NCBI GenBank assembly: GCA_049315745.1 | Contig: JBMOJO010000102.1 | Coordinates: 1-12,451 of the forward strand | Direction: 5' to 3' | Length of the DNA stretch: 12,451 bases | DNA from: JADJPL01 sp049315745 | GTDB taxonomy: Bacteria; Bacteroidota; Bacteroidia; Chitinophagales; Saprospiraceae | Shown: positions 5,583 through 12,451 of the stretch, in pieces | Layout: every line of letters begins with the position of its first letter | Position numbering within the stretch: the stretch's first letter is position 1 | Notes under the pieces: generated by a model | Database searches by the model: none | What the model was told of the DNA's origin: nothing | The model's input: only the letters and a program-made list of their open reading frames with translations | Made by a program: the position numbers and the translations under genes

Positions 5583-7457
5583 TCAGGCGTGTTCGGCAAG
5601 TTCCATCCAGCGGAATTCTTTCTCCTCGATCTGCCCCCCGATCGCATTGAATTCCTTGGTCAGTTCCCGGATGCGGTCGGGCGAAAGATCGGTTTGCTCA
5701 AATTGTGCGGTTACCGCCGCCTTTTTTTCTTCCAGGCGCTGGATTTCCTTTTCCAGCCTGTTCATCTCTTTGCGCTGTTCGAATGTAAGTCCGGCTTTCT
5801 GTGCCTGATCCTTTTGTCCTTCTTTGATTTGATGCTGTACCGCGCGCTCTGACCTGCGCTGTTCGCGCTCGCGTTCTTTTTGTATTTCGCGGTATTCCGT
5901 ATAGTCGCCGTTGAAGTCGCGGATTTCGCCATTGCCCTCAAAAACGAAAAGATGATCAACGAGCTTATCCATGAAAAATCGGTCGTGGGTGACGATTACC
6001 ACACAGCCTGGAAAGTCCAGCAGAAACTCTTCCAAAACGTTCAGGGTAAGGATATCGAGGTCATTCGTGGGTTCGTCCAGGATCAAAAAATTGGGGTTGC
6101 GCATCAGGATCGTAAGCAGATAAAGTCTCCTGCGCTCCCCGCCGCTGAGTTGCGACACATACACCTGCTGCTGTTTGCGGCTAAACAGGAAACGCTCCAG
6201 CATTTGAGCGGCAGAGATTTTTAGTCCTTTTTCCAAAGGGATATACTCTGCGATATCCTGGATCACGTCAATGACGCGCTTGTCTTCTGTGAGCTGGATA
6301 CCGTCCTGCGTATAATAGCCAAAAACCGTATTCCCGCCCGGCACGATTTTCCCTGCATCTGGGCGAAGTTCCTGGGTGAGCAACTTGAGGAATGTTGTTT
6401 TGCCGACGCCATTAGGGCCTACAATACCGATACGTTCGTTGGGCTTAAATTTATAGGCGAACTGATCAACGATCATTTTATCCCCAAACTGCTTACTGAC
6501 ATAGTGTAATTCGAGGACTTTTTTGCCGAGGCGTTGCCCTTTGATATCAATTTGAAGATCTTTTTCCACTCGGCTGCCGGAGACTTTTTCGTGGAGGTCG
6601 TAGAATGCGTCCACACGGGATTTCGCTTTTGTCGTACGGGCCTGCGGCATCCGGTTGACCCAATCCAGTTCCTGCTTCAGGAGTTTCCGGTTTTTCTCCA
6701 GTTCAATTTCCTCATTTTCTTTCCGTACCGCTTTTTTTTCCAGGAAAGCTGAATAATTACCCGAGTAACGAAATAACTGCCCGTTATCCAGCTCTACGAT
6801 ATTATCGCAGACCCGCTCCAGGAAGTAACGGTCGTGGGTCACCATCAGCAGCGTGAGGTTGGGGTTTTTGAAGTATTCCTCCAGCCATTCGATCATATCC
6901 AGGTCGAGGTGGTTGGTTGGTTCGTCGAGGATCAGGAATGCCGGCTCGTTGATAATCAGGCGAACAAGGGCGAGCCGTTTTTTTTGCCCGCCCGACAAGA
7001 GCCGGATCGGCATCGAAAAATCGGTGATCCGGAACCTGAACAACAATTCCTTCACCCGCGCCTCCAGGTCCCAGGCCTGCTGCGCATCCATTTGGGCAAT
7101 AGCCGTTTGAAGGGTCGCTGTCTGTTCGGGATGCAGCATTGCGTTTTCATAGTCCCTTATTGCCCGCATACCCGGCGTATCGGCGTCGAGGATAGCCTCC
7201 AGTACGGTATGATGCGGATAGAAATCGGGGTCTTGCTCCAAGAAACCTGCCTGGACTTCGCGGTGCATAAAGACCCGGTACTGTTCGCCTTCCGGAGATT
7301 CTTTTCCTGCTGCGATGCGCAGCAGGGTGGACTTACCGGAGCCATTTTTTGCGACGAGCGCAACTTTCTGGCCCCGGTTAATCTGTAGGGTGATGTTATC
7401 GAACAGCACCTTTTCGCCATACATTTTAGAGATCCGTTCGAGCGAAAGATAATTCAT
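5583..7457 (-). CDS. uup: ABC-F family ATPase, Uup type
   Basis: The 624-residue protein has two ABC domains and no membrane segment. Domain 1 has AKNGSGKST (36-44), LSGGQ (154-158), FLILDE (174-179) and the switch His208. The linker (about 240-310) contains WVNRMPQARTTKAKSR (266-281), typical of Uup. Domain 2 has GPNGVGKTT (347-355), LSGGE (437-441), FLILDE (457-462) and His491. A charged C-terminal coiled coil (about 525-620) matches the Uup C-terminal domain, which binds DNA in E. coli Uup. ABC-F proteins act on ribosomes in the cytoplasm; Uup is also linked to the fate of branched DNA and to transposon excision. The first Walker A glycine is Ala36; I think this is common in this lineage. 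The ATG lies 4 bases after the protease stop codon, so the two share a transcript. A related ABC-F subfamily remains possible. Confidence 0.9.
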   Translation of the reverse strand: MNYLSLERISKMYGEKVLFDNITLQINRGQKVALVAKNGSGKSTLLRIAAGKESPEGEQYRVFMHREVQAGFLEQDPDFYPHHTVLEAILDADTPGMRAIRDYENAMLHPEQTATLQTAIAQMDAQQAWDLEARVKELLFRFRITDFSMPIRLLSGGQKKRLALVRLIINEPAFLILDEPTNHLDLDMIEWLEEYFKNPNLTLLMVTHDRYFLERVCDNIVELDNGQLFRYSGNYSAFLEKKAVRKENEEIELEKNRKLLKQELDWVNRMPQARTTKAKSRVDAFYDLHEKVSGSRVEKDLQIDIKGQRLGKKVLELHYVSKQFGDKMIVDQFAYKFKPNERIGIVGPNGVGKTTFLKLLTQELRPDAGKIVPGGNTVFGYYTQDGIQLTEDKRVIDVIQDIAEYIPLEKGLKISAAQMLERFLFSRKQQQVYVSQLSGGERRRLYLLTILMRNPNFLILDEPTNDLDILTLNVLEEFLLDFPGCVVIVTHDRFFMDKLVDHLFVFEGNGEIRDFNGDYTEYREIQKEREREQRRSERAVQHQIKEGQKDQAQKAGLTFEQRKEMNRLEKEIQRLEEKKAAVTAQFEQTDLSPDRIRELTKEFNAIGGQIEEKEFRWMELAEHA

Positions 7458-7461
7458 TGGT

Positions 7462-9576
7462 TTATTTATGCTGCCTGCGCAAATCGTGGAGGATATTCAA
7501 GCTTTCCCGGATATAGATATCTTTTCCTACCGATTTGATGAACTCTTCGTTTCGTGCTTTCTGGGAGTCGTTGAGGTTAATCCCCGCCACGTCGGCCGGG
7601 AGGTTTCGGACGTTTTGATTGACCACTGCGGAGAACATATCTTTGAATCGTTCTACCTCCAGGTCTCTGCTGGCCTCCTTGGATTTATATTCTGCGATAT
7701 TCAAGCTGACGAGAGAATCGTCCCGTTGTGTTTTCAGTCGCCGGGCATTTGCGACGACCATCTGGAAAGTCGTATCTTTTTCCACCCTTGCCTTACTTTT
7801 GGTGCGCAGTTCCTCCAGATTTTTGATTTTAAACGCATTTTGCGTGTAGGGCACTGCCTGGATTTGCGTCCATGCCAAAGGGTAAGCTTCATTTTTTTCA
7901 CCGACTTCCACCATCGAATATTCGTCGGGAAGTAAAATATCCGGATTTACGCCTTTTAGCTGGGTAGTTCCTCCATTGATGCGATAGAATTTTTGGGTAG
8001 TTACTTTGATTTCGCCCAAAGGCTGGATTTCGGGGTTATTGGGGACGGCGTTATCGAGATTATAAAAGCGCTGCACAGTCCCTTTTCCAAAAGTTGGGCT
8101 GCCGACAATGACCGCGCGCCCATAATCCTGGAGTGCTGCGACCAGGATTTCTGAAGCCGACGCGCTCAGGGTGTTGACCATCACAACGAGCGGCCCGGCG
8201 TACTGTACACGGGTGTCCGTATCGCGAAGTACTTCAGGCTGTGCCGATCGGGATTTTACCTGGACGATTGGACCATTTTCAATAAAGAAGCCTGTCATGC
8301 GCTGGACATCGCGGAGCGACCCCCCGCCATTATTGCGCAGATCCAAGACGATACCGCCCACATTTTCCGCCTGAAGTTTTTCCAGTTCTGCCAGGATATC
8401 TTTGGCACAAAACCGTCCGTTAGGATCGTTAAAATCCGCATAGAAGCTTGGCAGATAGATATACCCGAACCTTTCCCCGTTGGGGCCGTCCATCAACAGG
8501 GAACGGGCATAAGTATCTTCGATCTCGACGATTTCCCGAACGATACTAATTGTTTTGAAGGTGCCGTCCACTTTTTTGACATACAGCCGCACTTTGGTGC
8601 CCTTCTTACCCCGGATCAATTGAACCACGTCGTTGATGACCATACCGGAAATATCCTGGAACTCCCCATCGTCCCCCTGTGCGACCTTCATGATCAGGTC
8701 ATTTTCCATAAGCTCCTTGCCCTTCCATGCCGGACCGCCCACCACGATGGTCACTACGCGGGTAAAATCTCCCTGGGTTTGCAGGGTCGCGCCAATACCC
8801 TCCAGCCGTCCGGAAAAGCGGATATCGAAATTTTGCTTGTCAATCGGCGCAAAATAGTTGGTATGGGGGTCAAAAACTGCGGCCACGGCATTGAGGAATT
8901 CCCCAAAGCGATCGCTGCGCTTGATTTTCATTAGCCGGACATAGTAGTCATCATACGACTTCAGGGTGGCCTCTCTGGCTTCCTGCTCCAGTTCTTTATC
9001 TGTTTTTTCGGGGATTTCCGGGTTTTTTGCGCGTTCTTTTTCATTCTGCTCCTGTTTGTCGAGTAGCCGGTTGAGCGTCTCATACTTCAGGTACTTTTGC
9101 CAAAGGGCTTTAAGTTCCGCGTCATTCCTCACAAAATCGCGTTTTTCCCCATCTACTTCAAAAACCTCTTTTTTCGAAAAATCGAAAGGGGCCGCCAGTA
9201 TTTCCCGATAATACCCCTGGGTTTTCTCCAGGGCAGTATTGAACAGCGCATAAGAAAGGTCAAAAAAACCGATATCTCCAGATTTTATCGCGTCATCCAG
9301 GCTATCCTCAAAGGAATTGAGCCTTGCGATATCTTCCTGGGTAAAAAAGCGCTTTGCCCCGTCCACCTCCTCCAGATAGAACTTGAAGAGTTCTTTGGAA
9401 AAAGTATCGTCCATCGGTTTAGGGCTAAAGTGAAGCTGCTCGACGAACGCCACGACCGTCCGCATCAGGAGGGATTCCTTTTGGTCGGGCCCTGCTGTTT
9501 GGGAATAGGGATGGAAACCCACCAGTAGGGTGATACCGGTAAGCAAGGCGAAGAAGAAGATAGCACGGAGCCTCAT
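7462..9576 (-). CDS. prc: Prc/tail-specific C-terminal processing protease (S41A)
   Basis: The 704-residue protein has an N-terminal signal (hydrophobic 5-20), an N-terminal helical domain (about 30-235, including FDPHTNYFAP at 235-244), a PDZ domain (about 250-345, RLEGIGATL at 257-265), and the S41 protease core with the GGIVLDLRNNGGG segment (407-419), nucleophile Ser473 in LSASASEIL and Lys498 in PTFGKGTVQ, the 25-residue spacing known from E. coli Prc. A C-terminal extension (about 555-700) corresponds to the DUF3340-type region. Length is close to E. coli Prc (682). Prc degrades periplasmic proteins from their C-termini and trims envelope proteins, including wall hydrolases in some bacteria. 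It is the first gene of an operon with the Uup-type ATPase. All expected catalytic residues are present. Confidence 0.93.
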   Translation of the reverse strand: MRLRAIFFFALLTGITLLVGFHPYSQTAGPDQKESLLMRTVVAFVEQLHFSPKPMDDTFSKELFKFYLEEVDGAKRFFTQEDIARLNSFEDSLDDAIKSGDIGFFDLSYALFNTALEKTQGYYREILAAPFDFSKKEVFEVDGEKRDFVRNDAELKALWQKYLKYETLNRLLDKQEQNEKERAKNPEIPEKTDKELEQEAREATLKSYDDYYVRLMKIKRSDRFGEFLNAVAAVFDPHTNYFAPIDKQNFDIRFSGRLEGIGATLQTQGDFTRVVTIVVGGPAWKGKELMENDLIMKVAQGDDGEFQDISGMVINDVVQLIRGKKGTKVRLYVKKVDGTFKTISIVREIVEIEDTYARSLLMDGPNGERFGYIYLPSFYADFNDPNGRFCAKDILAELEKLQAENVGGIVLDLRNNGGGSLRDVQRMTGFFIENGPIVQVKSRSAQPEVLRDTDTRVQYAGPLVVMVNTLSASASEILVAALQDYGRAVIVGSPTFGKGTVQRFYNLDNAVPNNPEIQPLGEIKVTTQKFYRINGGTTQLKGVNPDILLPDEYSMVEVGEKNEAYPLAWTQIQAVPYTQNAFKIKNLEELRTKSKARVEKDTTFQMVVANARRLKTQRDDSLVSLNIAEYKSKEASRDLEVERFKDMFSAVVNQNVRNLPADVAGINLNDSQKARNEEFIKSVGKDIYIRESLNILHDLRRQHK

Positions 9577-9607
9577 AACAGTGCGGTTAAATTTGTATCA
9601 AAAGTGA

Positions 9608-9638
9608 AAAAATAAGCAATCTTCCGATTAAAACAAAA
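9608..9638 (-). promoter_or_regulatory. Candidate promoter of the prc-uup operon
   Basis: On the minus strand TTTG (9635-9638) is separated by 19 bases from TATTTTTT (9608-9615), which matches TAnnTTTG except for the last base. Spacing is as expected for Bacteroidota and would start transcription about 25 bases upstream of the ATG at 9576. Confidence 0.35.
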
Positions 9639-9821
9639 ATGTTGCCCAATATCTTGCAAACAAGTTTGTTTTAACGATTTTCTAACGAAAAAACCATCAT
9701 TTTCGTTCAACAAGACGCATTTTACCTGCAGCGAGCGAATTTTTGGCTGCCGGCGTCGTACGTAGGCCCCTGGATGGCAGCATCACCGATTTACGGCAAT
9801 ATCCGAAAAATATATAGCGCA
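9639..9821. other. Gene-free spacer between hppA terminator and prc promoter
   Basis: No coding region is visible. It holds a weak hairpin, AACGAAAA (9684-9691) with TTTTCGTT (9700-9707), and a stretch (9761-9804) that partly duplicates the hppA terminator: CGTAGGC, CATCACCG and TACGGCAATA recur in the same order at 9838-9868. Confidence 0.45.
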
Positions 9822-9869
9822 TAAAAACACGTATTGCCGTAGGCACCATCACCGGGCCTACGGCAATAC
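9822..9869 (-). terminator. Intrinsic terminator of the pyrophosphatase gene
   Basis: A perfect 14-bp stem (9831-9844 with 9856-9869, GTATTGCCGTAGGC and its complement) has an 11-base loop and is followed on the minus strand by GTGTTTTTAT. It lies 38 bases beyond the stop codon at 9907. Confidence 0.75.
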
Positions 9870-9906
9870 ATATTCGGGCGAAACCGCTTGATTCCCCTGC
9901 CCTGTT

Positions 9907-12066
9907 TTAGAGTAGCGGGGCAATTACCACAGCCACAATAGACATCAGCTTCAGCAGGATATTCAACGATGGGCCGGAGGTGTCCTTGAAGGGGTCGCCC
10001 ACAGTATCGCCCACAACCGCAGCTTTGTGTGGGTCAGAGCCTTTGTAATACGTCTTGCCCTGGATATCTACGCCGCCTTCGAACATTTTCTTGGCATTAT
10101 CCCATGCCCCACCGGCATTTGACTGAAAGATTGCCATCAATACCCCTGTGACGGTAACACCCGCGAGGAGGCCACCGAGCATTTCAGCACCGCCAAGAAA
10201 GCCGATGAGCACCGGAGAAGCCACTGCCAGGAGGCCCGGCACGACCATTTGTTTGATTGCAGCTTTAGTGGAAATTTCCACGCACTTCCCATACTCGGCC
10301 TTGCCTTCAGCTTTATGAAATTCATCCTGATCTGCTTTTGACCACTCGTGCAACTCCTTTTCGCCGTTGGCCCGCATCAGCTCAAGTGCGCGCTTCAGTT
10401 CCGGGATATCGTTGAACTGCCGGCGCACTTCCTGAATCATATCCATAGCCGCTTTACCTACGGCATTCATGGCCATGGAAGAGAAAAGGAAAGGCAGCAT
10501 ACCGCCCAGCAAGAGACCGCCCATGACCAGCGGGTTTGCAACATCAATGGAACTCAAACCTGCTGTCGACATATAAGCAGCGAACAGTGCCAATGCGGTA
10601 AGGGCTGCAGAACCAATTGCGAAGCCTTTGCCGATCGCTGCAGTAGTATTGCCAACTGCATCCAGTTTGTCTGTACGCTCGCGTACATCTTTAGGCAGCT
10701 CGGCCATTTCGGCGATTCCCCCGGCATTATCCGACACCGGGCCATAAGCGTCCACGGCAAGTTGGATGCCGGTATTTGAAAGCATACCCACCGCTGCGAT
10801 AGCAATACCGTACAACCCTGCCATTTCATGCGCCCCAATGATCGCAATTACCAATATAACAATCGGAATCGCGGTTGACTGCATCCCTACGCCAAGACCT
10901 GCAATGATGTTCGTAGCGGAGCCGGTGAGCGAATTATCAACGATCCCTTTTACCGGGCGGGTACCCGTGCCGGTATAGAACTCCGTCACAATACCAATCA
11001 GCAGACCTGCCACCAGTCCGAAGATTACCGCAAAGAAAACGCCGTTTGCAGTGTAAGTCTCACTCCCGATTTGCCAGGAGGCAGGCAGCATCCACCGTAC
11101 GATGGCATAAGTAGCCGCCAGCATGATGGCCGAAGAGAGAAATTCGCCTCGGTTAAGCGCTTTTTGCGGGTCGCCCCCTTCCCGTACCTTTACAAAGAAT
11201 GTACCAAGGATGGACGTCAAGATACCCACACCGGAGAGCAGCAATGGAAGCAGGACGGCGTTCAGGCCACCAAATGCGTTGGTAGCTTCGAAACCTGCAA
11301 TCCCGACGAACGTTACCCCGAGCACCATCGTCCCGATAATAGAGCCAACATAAGATTCGAAAAGGTCGGCCCCCATACCTGCGACGTCCCCGACGTTGTC
11401 GCCGACATTATCTGCAATCGTTGCCGGATTGAGCGGGTGGTCTTCCGGGATACCCGCTTCGACTTTTCCCACGAGGTCGGCACCCACATCGGCCGCTTTT
11501 GTGTAGATCCCACCCCCGACACGTGCAAATAAGGCAATAGAGGAAGCCCCGAAAGAGAAACCCGTAAGGACGTTAACGACCTTAATGGGCGCCCAGTCCA
11601 TCCCGCTATAAATTAGATATAACCCGCCAAGGCCCAAGACCCCAAGGCCTACTACGCCAAGTCCCATTACGGCGCCACCTGCAAAAGCAATTTCAAGGGC
11701 TTTGCCAAGGCTGGTCCGTGCTGCCTGTGTCGTGCGCACATTTGCCTTCGTCGCCACCCGCATACCAATCACGCCGGCCAGGGAGGAACAACCCGCACCT
11801 ATTATAAAAGAAAGCGCAATCAATGGCGAAGAAGATTCAGGATTCGCAGAAACTGCGAGAAGCACCGCAACCACCGCTGCGAAAATGGCAATGCGGCTAT
11901 ATTCGGCACGGAGGAAAGCCATAGCGCCTTCCGATATCGCTTTGGCAATATTTGCCATGCGCTCGGTGCCGACCTCCTGGCGGGACACCCATGCCGATTT
12001 CCATAAAGTAAATAACAGCCCAAATACTCCGAATACCGGAATAAGGTACGTAATCGTCTGACCCAT
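9907..12066 (-). CDS. hppA: K+-dependent membrane-bound pyrophosphatase (Na+ or H+ pump)
   Basis: The 719-residue multi-pass protein has the family's signatures: GGGIYTKAADVGADLVGKVE (185-204), ADNVGDNVGDVAGMGADLFE (218-237) and GDTVGDPFKDTSGPSLN (686-702), which bind Mg-pyrophosphate. It hydrolyses cytoplasmic pyrophosphate and pumps H+ and/or Na+ across the inner membrane. GNTTAAIGKG (472-481) has Ala476 where K+-independent enzymes have Lys, so it should need K+. The gate glutamate is Glu237, three residues after Asp234 (DLFE), as in Na+-PPases rather than plant-type DLFGSYAE; some bacterial H+ pumps share this, so the ion is undecided. A charged cytosolic loop of about 50 residues (547-597) is longer than the short form I recall, perhaps a lineage trait. 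I start at the ATG at 12066, not the TTG at 12135, because the predicted transcription start falls at that TTG. Confidence 0.93.
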   Translation of the reverse strand: MGQTITYLIPVFGVFGLLFTLWKSAWVSRQEVGTERMANIAKAISEGAMAFLRAEYSRIAIFAAVVAVLLAVSANPESSSPLIALSFIIGAGCSSLAGVIGMRVATKANVRTTQAARTSLGKALEIAFAGGAVMGLGVVGLGVLGLGGLYLIYSGMDWAPIKVVNVLTGFSFGASSIALFARVGGGIYTKAADVGADLVGKVEAGIPEDHPLNPATIADNVGDNVGDVAGMGADLFESYVGSIIGTMVLGVTFVGIAGFEATNAFGGLNAVLLPLLLSGVGILTSILGTFFVKVREGGDPQKALNRGEFLSSAIMLAATYAIVRWMLPASWQIGSETYTANGVFFAVIFGLVAGLLIGIVTEFYTGTGTRPVKGIVDNSLTGSATNIIAGLGVGMQSTAIPIVILVIAIIGAHEMAGLYGIAIAAVGMLSNTGIQLAVDAYGPVSDNAGGIAEMAELPKDVRERTDKLDAVGNTTAAIGKGFAIGSAALTALALFAAYMSTAGLSSIDVANPLVMGGLLLGGMLPFLFSSMAMNAVGKAAMDMIQEVRRQFNDIPELKRALELMRANGEKELHEWSKADQDEFHKAEGKAEYGKCVEISTKAAIKQMVVPGLLAVASPVLIGFLGGAEMLGGLLAGVTVTGVLMAIFQSNAGGAWDNAKKMFEGGVDIQGKTYYKGSDPHKAAVVGDTVGDPFKDTSGPSLNILLKLMSIVAVVIAPLL

Positions 12067-12137
12067 GTTTAAGAATTTGTTAGGATTACTAAAAATTGCA
12101 AATGCAATGTCGGCTATCTTGAAGGCTCCCTTCAACG
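12067..12137 (-). promoter_or_regulatory. Structured 5' leader of hppA
   Basis: The predicted leader is about 70 bases. On the minus strand it opens with a perfect 7-bp hairpin (12129-12135 with 12119-12125, loop GAG) right at the predicted transcript start. A second hairpin, ATTGC-ATTT-GCAAT (12095-12108), is followed by TTTT (12091-12094), then AG and a further 24 bases before the ATG. The second hairpin looks like a weak terminator, so attenuation is conceivable; a 5' stabilising hairpin alone is the simpler reading. No known riboswitch consensus was recognised. Confidence 0.4.
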
Positions 12138-12142
12138 AAGCG

Positions 12143-12173
12143 CAAAATTAGTGTAAATTTACAGATTGTACAA
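12143..12173 (-). promoter_or_regulatory. hppA promoter, -33/-7 pair
   Basis: On the minus strand TTG (12171-12173) is followed after exactly 20 bases by TAATTTTG (12143-12150), a full match to TAnnTTTG. This is the best promoter in the window and places transcription start near 12137. Confidence 0.75.
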
Positions 12174-12255
12174 TTTTACCCTTTCATTTACCCGCACATC
12201 ACCAGTTTGATTGCCCCTTGACGATCAAACTTATCGCGATGGCCCCCTGGCAATA
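12174..12255. other. Upstream spacer with an 8-bp dyad
   Basis: AGTTTGAT (12204-12211) and ATCAAACT (12224-12231) form an inverted repeat with a 12-base gap, upstream of the hppA promoter. It could be an operator or chance; nothing else is recognisable between the promoter and the repeat units. Confidence 0.3.
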
Positions 12256-12354
12256 GGGGTTGTGTGAAAAGTCTTTTCATGGCGCTTCGCGCCAAATTTA
12301 AGTTTAAAACCGACGTGTTTTTCATGATTTTGCTTCGCAAAATCATGAAAAACA
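12256..12354 (+). repeat. Interspersed repeat unit with central hairpin
   Basis: Order: GGGGTTGTGTGAAAAG (12256-12271), TCTTTTCAT, hairpin GGCGC-TTC-GCGCC (12281-12293), AT-rich linker AAATTTAAGTTTAAAACC, and a central hairpin with 18-bp perfect arms (12316-12333 and 12337-12354) and TTC loop. After the central hairpin the family sequence stops, so this is a left half plus hairpin, without the mirrored right half seen at 4708-4741. Confidence 0.85.
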
Positions 12355-12394
12355 GTATCTATTTAGCAGGTAGCTGTCCTGACAAATAATCTCT

Positions 12395-12451
12395 GGGGTT
12401 GTGTAAAAAGGTTTTCGCCGCCTGCGGCGGCGAAATATTCTTTGGATGAAG
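12395..12451 (+). repeat. Start of a further repeat unit (cut by window edge)
   Basis: GGGGTTGTGTAAAAAGG (12395-12411) has the exact 14-base terminal motif at 12397-12410. TTTT and the hairpin CGCCGCC-TGC-GGCGGCG (12416-12432) follow, then AAATATTCTT. The layout equals that at 4585-4632 (terminal motif, TTTT, GC hairpin, GAATATTCTT), but the GC stem is different. The rest lies beyond the window. Confidence 0.8.

Noticed and set aside
6834..7388. Long plus-strand open frame antisense to the ABC-F gene
   Set aside because: It mirrors a strongly conserved two-domain ATPase on the minus strand; the antisense product shows no family features.
11071..11532. Plus-strand open frames antisense to hppA (also at 10348-10779)
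   Set aside because: They lie opposite the conserved pyrophosphatase motifs and are explained by its codon composition.
12064..12135. TTG start extending the pyrophosphatase by 23 residues
   Set aside because: The predicted transcription start lies at about 12137, so the TTG would be at the very 5' end; the ATG at 12066 gives the usual N-terminus with its first membrane helix.
12067..12137. Fluoride or sodium riboswitch upstream of hppA
   Set aside because: The leader is short and I could not find the fluoride riboswitch consensus or any other ion-sensing motif I know; only two simple hairpins are visible.

Overview
The window looks like a stretch of a Bacteroidota chromosome. The grounds are the gene families present (an Omp28-like lipoprotein, a DUF6029-like barrel, TlpA-type thioredoxins, a long S41 protease of the Prc type), Bacteroidota-style promoter motifs (TAnnTTTG at -7, TTTG or TTG about 20 bases upstream), weak or absent Shine-Dalgarno sequences, and base composition near 50% GC. 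I cannot name the genus; a member of Saprospiria or Chitinophagia is a guess.

Layout: 1-180 holds interspersed repeat units and the terminator of a minus-strand Skp/OmpH-like chaperone gene (180-689). A divergent gene for a membrane-anchored glucosaminidase (945-1724) follows. It converges, with an 8-base gap, on a minus-strand pair: a DUF6029-like outer-membrane barrel (2577-4292) and then an Omp28-like lipoprotein (1733-2566). A gene-free stretch (4293-4965) carries the most striking structure in the window: two near-perfect palindromes and several copies of a terminal motif. A plus-strand TlpA-like thioredoxin (4966-5460) then converges on a minus-strand operon of a Prc-type protease (7462-9576) and a Uup-type ABC-F ATPase (5583-7457), whose coding regions are 4 bases apart. 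A membrane pyrophosphatase gene (9907-12066, minus) has a clear promoter and a structured leader. The window ends in further repeat units.

The genes are mostly housekeeping and envelope functions: periplasmic chaperoning, peptidoglycan cleavage, envelope thiol chemistry, periplasmic proteolysis, translation-associated ATPase activity and pyrophosphate-driven ion pumping. The DUF6029 barrel, the Omp28-like lipoprotein and the TlpA-like protein may form a thiol-redox group, because the mature barrel has only two cysteines and both partners carry CxxC.

The least explained part is the intergenic repeat family. A 14-base terminal motif (GGTTGTGTAAAAAG) is followed by a short GC-rich hairpin whose stem sequence changes between copies while pairing is kept, then by linkers leading to a long AT-rich hairpin with a TTC loop. 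Units lie at 1-121, 4565-4833 and 12256-12451, only between genes. They resemble mosaic REP/BIME or MITE-type elements, but I cannot assign them to a described family.
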